From Peltaster fructicola (taxonomy: Eukaryota > Ascomycota > Dothideomycetes), in contig CP051141.1 of assembly GCA_001592805.2 (NCBI GenBank), positions 930,001-994,000 on the forward strand: 64,000 nt of DNA, read 5' to 3'. This document shows, piece by piece, positions 55,506 to 64,000 of this stretch; position 1 is the first letter of the stretch; each line of letters begins with the position of its first letter. The notes below the pieces were generated by a model. That model was not told the DNA's origin. It searched no databases and saw nothing but the letters and a program-made list of their open reading frames with translations. The position numbers were made by a program, and so were the translations under genes.

Positions 55506-57343
55506 ATGCTGTACCGCAACTACGCCCTCGCTGCTGCTTTCGCAGTTGGTGCTGTCGACGCCCACGCTGTGAAGCGCCAGAGTGGTGCTCTGCCAAAGAG
55601 CTCTAGCACAAGCAGCTCGGAGCCAGACTACTACCAGACTCTGCCAGAGCTCTTCCCAGGTTCGCCATACTGCACTGTGGTGACTTCGTGTGCTGACAGA
55701 TATCAGGTCCTACCCCAACTGGCGCAGCAGCTTTCCTGGCACAGACAAACCCAGCACCATTCCCAGGTGTGACCTATGTTGCTCCTGGACCACTCGAGAC
55801 CCAAGGTAGGCATCGTCAAGACCATCGTTAGGCCAAGACTGACGAGGCGGCAGTGCCAATTAGTGGACAGCAGTCTAGCGATGAGAGCATCTTCCACTTC
55901 CATGGTCAACTCTCCCAGTGAGTATATGCTGGTCATGTCTATAGGCTCTACTGACCTGATTCCAGCTACTTTCCAAACCCATCTGGCTTCGGTGTTGATG
56001 AGTACGCTCTGCCAAGCGGTGCAGAGATTGTACAGCTCAACATGTTGAGCCGCCACGGTAGCCGATACCCTACCACTGGCGCAGGTGCTCTGACTGTTGG
56101 CCAAAAGATTCTGAACCACACAACTGGTGTTGCTGGCGTCACTCAGACCAACTTCACTGGAGCACTCAGCTTCTTGAACACCTGGACCAACAAGCTCGGT
56201 GCTGAGATCCTGACCCCAGTCGGTAAGCAGGAGCTCTTCGACTCTGGTGTCCTCCACCAGTATCTCTATGGCCACTTGTACAAGAACAACGGCACAAAGA
56301 TTATCGCAAGGACTACCACTCAGGACCGTATGCTTCAGTCTGCTGAGTACTTCATGGCTGGTTTCTTCGGTCTCCAGTGGACAAAGAACGCAACTCTTGT
56401 TCTTGCTATCGAAGCCTCCACCGGCACCTGGAACAACACACTTGCTGGATACTACAACTGCCCGAACTCTAACGCCCAGGTCAATACCGGAGGAAACAAC
56501 GCTACGACGCAGTGGGCCAGTATCTATCTTGCCAATGCCACATCGCGATTGAACGCTCTCTCTCCAGGCTTTAACTGGTCCGTGACTGACACCTACAACA
56601 TTCAGTCGCTATGCGCCTACGAGACTGTCGCTCTTGGCTACTCAGCATTCTGCGGTCTGTTCACCTACGCTGAGTGGGAAGGCTACGAGTACAGTGTCGA
56701 CATCAACTTTGCAGGAAACAACGCTTTCCAGTCGCCAACTGGCCGAGCTGTCGGTATCGGTTACGTTGAGGAGATCATGGCAAGACTTCAGCACCACACC
56801 ATCAACAAGCCAACCGCTCAAATCAACGTTACCTTGGACAGCAACCCAAACACATTCCCGATCAACCAGGCCCTCAACTTCGACTTTTCCCACGACACCA
56901 ACATCATGGGCATACTCACAGCCTTCGGCTTCACACAGTTCGCTCCATACCTGCCACCAGATCACATCGTCCGAAACCGATCACTGATCGTTTCACACAT
57001 GGAGCCATTCGGTGCTCGTCTCGATATCGAGGTCATCAACACTCCAGCTCCACTAAACGGTAGCCGTAAGGCTGGTAACTTCTATGAGCAAGGTCCACCA
57101 CAAACCTACATCCATTTCATCCTCAACCAGCGTACCATCCCACTTGGGGTGAGCTTTCCAAGCTGCGGTGCAAGAGACGATGGATGGTGTGAGCTGAGCA
57201 CTTTCTTGCAGGTTCAGAGCTCGAAGTTGGATGAGGCCGAGTACAACTACTCTTGCTTCGGCAAGTACCCAGTTGTGCCATACGGATCAATCACCAACGG
57301 TGTGCCATTGACTAACGAGACCTTCATCCCTAAGCGATCCTAA
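55506..57343 (+). CDS. Secreted histidine acid phosphatase (phytase-like)
   Basis: Branch 2 histidine acid phosphatase that releases phosphate from phytate or other monoesters outside the cell. Exons 55506-55659, 55707-55805, 55854-55917 and 55966-57343 give 564 aa. The chosen ATG starts a signal peptide (NYALAAAFAVGAVDAHA) followed by a Lys-Arg at residues 23-24 that could be a Kex2-type propeptide site. The catalytic motif is RHGSRYP (135-141), and the acid partner is HD in FSHDTN (415-416). Many NxS/T sequons fit secretion. The three introns (47, 48 and 48 nt) lie in the first quarter and surround exons of only 99 and 64 nt; the first has a GTTCGC donor. Choosing between phytase and general acid phosphatase is not possible from sequence alone. 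No phosphate-control motif was sought in depth. Confidence 0.88.
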
Positions 57344-58024
57344 GCCATGAACCTCAAGATGACTTATGCTTTATGGCAGTGAATAGATAATAGCTTGTAC
57401 ATAATGATCAGTAACAAGTTTGCTGCAGGCACACTGTGTATCAGTCAACAGCAGAGTACTGCCTGCTGAAGCCTACACAAAGAGGGTTGTACCCAATCAG
57501 AGCGGGCGTAATTTGGTCTGTGCACGCGCATTTGACTGCAACGCGAGCTCACGTCTGCCATCATAATAATTTTGCTATCCCTCATCACTGTCAATTCCAT
57601 TCCATTTGCATGCATCTACTTTTCTCCCACCTCCAAGCTGCTGTATCGCCTAGCTGCTACAAGCTCGAGCGTGTCATCGCGCCTTCTGCCACCATCGCAG
57701 AGCAGAAATCTATGCTCGCATGGTAGCTACAACCAGTAGTCCACATACACACCAGGTACGTGTTCCACTCGGCTCGAGCGCGCGAACTTCACTCTCATGA
57801 GTGTATTAGCGTTCAAACACATCAGCTCAGGACATTGCGGTTGAGCTGCGCGATACGCTGTCCTCTCGAGCTCAAACTTCGTGTAGGGCGTCGTACTGAC
57901 CGACGTCACAGTCCCTCAGCAACCCATCACCACCTTGAATATCTACCGAAGCAGCACCAGTACGGCGCTCGCGCGCAATCGCGCAGACTCGAACATCCCA
58001 GACCAGTACCAGTAAATTGTCAAG
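57344..58024. promoter_or_regulatory. Promoter region of the NUP98-96 gene
   Basis: 681 bp between the phosphatase stop and the NUP98-96 start; contains terminator and promoter. Nothing specific recognised. Confidence 0.5.
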
Positions 58025-61000
58025 ATGTCGTTCGGTGGAGGATTCGGCAGCAATACTGGTGGTGGCTTCAGCGGCTTCGGAAGCAACATTAACAACAATA
58101 CAACCTCAGGGGGCTCTCTGTTCGGAGGTAACACCGCAACATCAGGTGGCTTTAGTGGATTTGGTAGCAACACTGCGTCCAACAACAGCCCTTTCGGCGC
58201 GCCCAAGCCGGCATTTGGTGCCCCAGCTACAAGCACTGCTGGTGGTCTCTTTGGTGGAGGCACAAGCACAACAAGTGGCTTCGGCGGCACAGGATTTGGT
58301 GCTGCCAACAACAACAACACTACCGGTGGTGCCACACTGAGCACCGGCTTTGGAGGTTCAAGCTCCAACTCACTCTTCGGAGCCAAGCCTGCTACAGGAT
58401 TTGGTGCTACCAACAACACGGGCGGCTCGCTGTTCGGTGGTAACACAAGCGGTGGCTTCGGATCGAACAATAACACCACTACTCAGGCCAATCCATTTGG
58501 TGGTGCAAGTAGTAGCACTGCAACAGGTGGCTTCGGTGCAGCAACCACCAACAGTGGCTTCGGCGGCTTTGGCGGAGCTGCAGCCAGCAATACCAGTCAG
58601 GGAACAGCAGCTACTCCCTTCGCAGCCTTCACAGAGAAAGATGGAGGAGCATCGAACACATCGAGTGCATACCAGAGCATAACAATGCAGCAGCCCTATC
58701 AGGCAAAAGCTTTGAAGAGTTGCGGCTTGAGGACTACGCCCAAAATCGTCGTCTACCACAAAACAACAGCTTTGGCAGTTCCAGCACCTTTGGAGGCTTT
58801 GGTTCTAGCAACAACAATCAGAGCGCTGCCCGACCAAGCCTTTTCGGCTCTACGAACAACACTACTAGCACAGGATTTGGTGCCAACAACACAAATACTG
58901 GCTTTGGTGCTGCGAACACAGGTTTCGGTGCCAACAACACCAATACTGGTTCGAGTCTCTTCGGTGCGAAGCCAGCCACAACCAGTCTGTTCGGCAACAA
59001 CACGGCCAGTACTGCTACGACAGGTGGATTTGGCTCGAACACTGGCTCAAGTCTCTTCGGCGCCAACAATAATACCGCCTCAACGAACACAACAACTGGC
59101 TTTGGTGGCTTTGGCTCGACCAATAACAATACCAATGCCACTGGAGGTCTGTTTGGAGCCGCGAATAACAACACCCAGAACAAGAATGCCTTCGGAGGCT
59201 TCGGAGGCTCGAACACGGCAACCACAAACACAGGCTTTGGTACTGCGTTTGGTGGCAACAACGCCACCGCTACTCCTCAAGCAAGCGGAGGACTTTTCGG
59301 TGCACAGCCTGCGGCTGGAGGCTTTGGCTCAAACACTGGCTCAAGTCTCTTCGGCGGTGCAAACAATCAGGCCAAGCCTGCTACAGGAGGTCTCTTCGGC
59401 GCTCCAGCCAACAACACTACTGGCGGAGGTCTCTTCGGCAATACCAACAATCAGTCCACTGGTGGCTTCGGCAACAACACTGGAGGCTCAAGCTTGTTTG
59501 GCGGTAATCAGGCTGCTACAAACACCGGCAGCAGCCTGTTCGGAAACAACAATCAGGCGAAACCAGCTGGCACAGGTTTGTTCGGTGCTGCTGCTCCTGC
59601 TACTGGCGGAAGCCTGTTCGGTGCTCCGAACAACACAAATGCTGGTGGGTCGCTTTTCGGCAACAACAACACCGCAAATGCTGGTGGTTCTCTGTTTGGA
59701 AACAATGCTGCCAAGCCTACCGGAGGCTCCCTCTTCGGTGGCAACGCAGGAGGATCGTCTCTGTTCGGAGGTAACACGAACAATCAAGCCGGCAACAGCC
59801 TCTTTGGTGGTAACAACAATACTGCCGGTAACAGCCTTTTCGGTTCCGCTCCAAACCAGAACAACAGCCTCTTCAGTAGCCAAGGTCCACAACAAAATCA
59901 GCTCACTGCATCCATCACAGGAGACCCGTATGGAAACGCACAGCTATTTGCCTCTCTGGCCGCACCGAGTCCTCCAGTAGGTCCATTGGCAACACCTCTA
60001 AGCGGTGCAAAGCCAGCTCCACGAGCTCGTGCTTCATTGCTTGCCTCAGTCCGTGGTGGCTCACCGATGCTAGGTGCAAGTACATCACTCACTCCACGAG
60101 GTCGTCCTGGCTATGGCTTCTCATACAGCAACTACAACACTCCGACTGCAAACACTCCTGTGCTTACACCGGGCGCCTCGAGCCTCTTGCGTCCCACAGG
60201 CTCCCTCGGCTCTACCCTCAGCAGCAGATTATCTAAGAGCTTTTCTACATCCAACTTGCGAGGCGACAACGCCGATGGTCAGTCTATAGTCCGCACACCA
60301 GCTCCTGGTCAAGGTTCGTTCCTGCTTGGAAGTGGATCATTGGGCTCTGGTAGCATCCGCCGCCTCAAGATCGATCGTAGTCTTCGAAGCGATCTTTTGG
60401 TGACAGCCAGAAAAAGCAGGTTGAAGCTCCAAAGGAACCTGAGAAGGAACCTGAGCTTCGCAAGCGAGTCAGCTTCGACAAGAGCGCAGAGAAAGAAAGC
60501 AGCCCTGCCACACCCAAGGCATCAGCATCAAATGCGTTGGTTGTGCGCGATGACGAGCCAGACAAAGCTCCAGAGATGTCCCAAGTCAATAATGCCTCCT
60601 CGCTCACTACTGTGCCTGAGGAAGCCGCAGGTGACAAAGCACAGACGCAAACACAATCACCTCGCAGACCAGTAGAGGCCGGCGAGTACTTCACCGAGCC
60701 ACCACTCAAGCAGCTCAAGAACATGTCTCGCGGACAGCTCTCCCACCTCAAATCACTCACTGTCGGACGTCAAGGTGTTGGCAAGATCGAGTTTGGACGC
60801 AGTGCAGAGGTCGATCTCAGCAGCGTTCCACTCGATGATATCTGTGGCAAGATTGTGCAGCTGAAGCCACGTTCCGCAACAGTCTACGAGGATGACTCGG
60901 ACAAGCCACCTGTCGGTCGTGATCTCAATGTGCCATCTACCATCTATCTCGAGCAGAGTTGGCCACGATCATCCCGTCATAGCAGCGCAACTGCACACAA

Positions 61001-64000
61001 GTCTTCTGACAAGGAGGTCGAACGTCACAAGAACCGCCTCAGGCGTGTCGGCGGAACACAGTTCCTCGATTACGATGACGCCACCGGCATATGGTCCTTC
61101 ACCGTGGAGCACTTCACCACTTACGAGCTTGACGATGAAGATGAGACAACCATGCATGACACTACGAACATGTCTGATATGCAGCAAGCGGACCCCGGTA
61201 GTGCATCGAGCAATGGAGTAGATGCACCACCAACAGGAGATCTGACACATCGATCCTTCGACAGTGACCGAAGTGGTCTCGAGAGCCCAGATCTCGGCGA
61301 TCAAGACGACACCTTCCAATTCAAGCTTGAAAAGCGCTCCCAGCAAGGCAATCTGAGTCTGCCTGGTGGCTTCGAGGACAGTATGCCAAACATCACCTAT
61401 GATCATGACGAGGCCTCTGCTGATGAAATGCAGGAGGACGACTACGTCCAACCGGATCGTCATATTGATACAGACATGTTTGATCCATTCATCGAGACTG
61501 CTGGCGCTGTCCAACCACCAAGCCCGGATACCCTTGCTCGCTACCACCAGAGCGTTGATGAGGATGACATGGAAGAGGAGCAAGCCCTACCAGGTGCTTT
61601 CCATGATGACGGTGATGGACTCAAAGGCATACTCAAGCAATCGACCTTCAATGAGTCTTTGTTTGGAGCAACAGAGAATTTGGTTGACCTTCCATGGGAG
61701 GACCAACTGCAACGTACACTGTCACCGAAGAAGCGTGACCGACAGGCTTTGAGAGATGCTCAAAATACCAATATCAACAAAGCAGAGACTGCCTCAGACT
61801 CACTTCTCAAGCGATCCCTCCTCAGTCGCAGTCAGCTGGGCCAAAGCCGCCAGCTGTCAAAGGCTACCGGCCTGGATACGAAGGAAGCACCATCAAAGGC
61901 CTTCGTTACACATATGGACATCATGAAATCGCTGTGGGCGGATGAGGCACGAGATCTGCACTGGAGTCAGGGTCTTGGTCAGGTATGAAAGCACCATTAA
62001 ACGATATCACCTCACAACATCACATGAACATTCCCCTTCCACAGCACTAGATAGCACAGTAACAATGTTGACATTCCACTGATTGCATATGCAGGCGCCA
62101 CAAGCTGTCACCCGTTCTCGTAAGTCAAACGCCGAAACAGAAACAATCGAGCAACAATTCCGCAACTCGTTCAAGCCATCATTCACCAACCACACCACAC
62201 TTGTCTTTGCATCGACAACAGCGGCATTGAAGCATTCCGCGAAAGCCACATTTCCAATCAAGCCACTTCTCGGCAATCAACGTGATATCACCTTCTGGCA
62301 TGCTGCAGTCGATGAGGACCTCATCACTCCTGCATTCACAGAGATCCAGCAGAACCCCGAGAACACGATCATCGAGGCTGACGATATGGATCTCGATGAT
62401 GGAGAAGAACCAAGTGCGCCAACAGCTCTCACGTCAAACAGGATCATGTTTTCCCAGATGGCAGCAAGCGTGAAAAGCACCACTGAAGTTTCAAAGCACG
62501 AGAAGTCTATCTGGGAGCTTTGCTCCGTGCTTTTTGATCCTCTTGAAGTCTGCGCAGCTGATCTCATTGAGGGAATGAGCGACCAACTCATAGACGAGTT
62601 CCAGGCACGTCTTCGCCGGGATGCTTTCTTGGCTATGTGGGACAAGATGCTTAACGAATGCACGAAGAGACAATTGCGAGATGCGAGGTCCTCTGAAGAA
62701 AAAGCCATCCTTCTCCTGACGACTGGAGATGTCACGGCTGCATCACAAGAGCTCATGAAAGCTAAAAATACCAAGCTCGCAGTGCTTGTCTCACAGCTTC
62801 CCAACGGCAGCACAAATCGAAGCTTGATAACCCAGCAGATCGAATCTTGGCAGACACAAAAGATGTGGAGTGAGTTTTCTGACGGGCAGCGAGCTCTCTA
62901 CTCGATACTTGCCGGCAAGACTTGTATGGTAGAAGGTTCCCATGCAAAAGCAGCCCCGGAAGACAAAGCTGCTAGCTTCCACCTGAGCGAGAGATTCAAG
63001 CTAGGCTGGCATCAAGCACTCAGTCTACGCATTCGATACTCTGAGTTCAATGGATTCCCACAAGCTGTTGAGGCATTCATCAAGGATGTCGAAGCTGGCG
63101 TTGAGCCTGCCAGCACGGTTTCGTGGCACGGTCAAGCAGCAACTGCTGTAGACACACTCTTGTGCTTGCTCATGATCATCACCGATCAGGCGACTCCAGA
63201 GGCTTTATTCGATCCAGTGACCGTCTCCGGAAGCGCTTCGCACAATCGTATCGCTTGGCAACTGGCGACCCTTCTTGGCGCTAGAGGTATTCTGCAGCCT
63301 AGCGATGAACAGATGGACGCTTTGACGGTGGCCTTGGCGAGTGAGTGGGAGCAAGCTGATCGCTACCTCGATGCGATTTGGACCCTGCTACATCTCAACG
63401 ATAATGATGCTCGCATTCTTGCCATCAAGGCTGTGCTTGAACGCAACAGTGGCAAGCTTCCAGATCCTGCTGCAGAGGGCGAACATGGCGATTTCGAGAC
63501 TCTCACACAGCAGTGGTCTATACCAGCTCATTTGGTCTGGTTTGCCAAGGCGCTACACGCTGCAGGCACGTTGAAAGATCCAGTGCGTACTTGCCAATGC
63601 CTACTCCTTGCGGGCACATCAACAAGCTACCAAGAAGCACACACTATACTCTGCAACAACATCGGACCTAATGCTGTAATCGGAAAACACTACGACACGA
63701 TCTTCGACCTTCTGCCACGATTCGAGAGGGCTGGTACTGTTCACTTCGACAATTGGACAACTGGCGGGCAGATCTATCTACTTCTTTCGCAGCTCCTGCA
63801 ACTGCCAACAGCACGAAGCCAAAGCAAAGAGGCGGAAACCTTGCTGAAGAAACTTGATCGAGCTCTAGTGGCTCTTGAGGCGAAAGGCGATCGTGGGACA
63901 TCCTTGGATATGCGTGTGGCTCGAAATGAGATACGTAAGATGGTGAATGAAAGAGTGAAGCAGATGGATGACACAGAACGATGGTACAGTGGAAGTGCTG
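58025..64000 (+). CDS. NUP145: Nup98-Nup96 nucleoporin precursor (Nup145/SonB type), 3' partial, two frame interruptions
   Basis: Precursor of a GLFG nucleoporin and a Y-complex scaffold subunit. Exon 58025-61982, an intron 61983-62094 (112 nt, long for this genome) and an exon from 62095 that is open to the window end. The N-terminal part is FG/GLFG repeats with a GLEBS motif for Gle2/Rae1 binding (YQSITMQQPYQAK ... FEELRLEDYAQNRR). The autoproteolytic domain (YFTEPPLKQLKNMSRGQLSH through GIWSFTVEHFTTYEL) cuts itself between F and T of HFT at 61110-61118, near residue 1030. The second exon (635 codons seen) is the helical Nup96 domain. The frame breaks at 58705-58708, inside GLEBS (four A, five expected), and at 60395-60398 (four T, five expected before GDSQKKQVEAPKEPEKEPEL). 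The last residues seen, near RWYSGSA, are probably close to the C terminus. Confidence 0.92.
58037..59890 (+). repeat. FG/GLFG repeat array in Nup98
   Basis: Dozens of degenerate repeats encoding SLFG, GGFG and GFG spaced by Asn/Thr-rich linkers such as NNNTAST. The region forms the disordered permeability barrier that binds transport receptors. Codon bias in these repeats leaves long open frames in the other phases on both strands, which are not genes. Confidence 0.9.

Noticed and set aside
58350-59900. Long overlapping open frames on both strands within NUP98
   Set aside because: They follow from biased codons in the FG repeats; none has a plausible start or domain.
58700-60400. Programmed ribosomal frameshifting in NUP98-96
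   Set aside because: No classical slippery heptamer or downstream structure is evident, and the same type of shift occurs in five unrelated genes here.
1-64000. Mobile elements, viral fossils, CRISPR arrays, rRNA and biosynthetic gene clusters
   Set aside because: No terminal repeats, reverse transcriptase, transposase, capsid or backbone synthase motifs, and no repeat-spacer arrays were seen by reading; very short or decayed elements could be missed.

Overview
The window is nuclear DNA from a filamentous ascomycete, most likely a Dothideomycete close to Mycosphaerellales/Capnodiales. The support is compact genes, GT-AG introns mostly of 44-53 nt with CTAAC/CTGAC-like branch points, a single Nup98-Nup96 precursor carrying a Gle2-binding (GLEBS) motif, and an F-box-like family that I associate with Dothideomycetes. 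The class assignment rests on recalled protein families, not on a search.

Layout. 1-10 kb: the 3' part of RPL8 (eL8), PSF3 (GINS) and BLM10 sharing a divergent promoter, then a DUF1295 steroid-reductase-like membrane protein. 10-20 kb: VPS13 on the minus strand. 20-30 kb: an F-box-like protein, a secreted cysteine-rich protein, a DUF3429 mitochondrial membrane protein, and a 79-aa Cys/His protein assembled here from three short exons. 31-42 kb: CDC24 (Rho GEF), an Ecm33-like surface protein with a transmembrane segment, and an F-box/WD40 protein. 42-50 kb: a peroxisomal enoyl-CoA isomerase/hydratase, the mitochondrial calcium uniporter (MCU), GPI18, and a conserved protein of unknown function. 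50-64 kb: YME1 (i-AAA protease), RAM1 (farnesyltransferase beta), a secreted histidine acid phosphatase/phytase, and the Nup98-Nup96 precursor, which runs off the right edge.

The genes are scattered housekeeping functions: translation, replication, proteasome, lipid transfer, polarity, mitochondria, prenylation, GPI anchors and nuclear pore. There is no biosynthetic cluster. I see no transposon, viral fossil, CRISPR array, tRNA or rRNA.

The strongest unexpected signal is a set of eight interrupted reading frames in six otherwise well-conserved genes (VPS13 twice, CDC24, the Ecm33-like gene, the F-box/WD gene, MCU, NUP98-96 twice). Each fits the loss of one base from a homopolymer or one two-base unit from a dinucleotide run, and none needs an added base. 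That pattern points to consensus indel errors in the assembly rather than eight real mutations. Other points of interest are a DVME variant of the MCU pore motif with an intron inside it, a Phe in place of Tyr in the C-terminal proteasome-docking motif of Blm10, an MCB-like site in front of PSF3, and the small spliced Cys/His gene. I found no clearly new multi-gene system.
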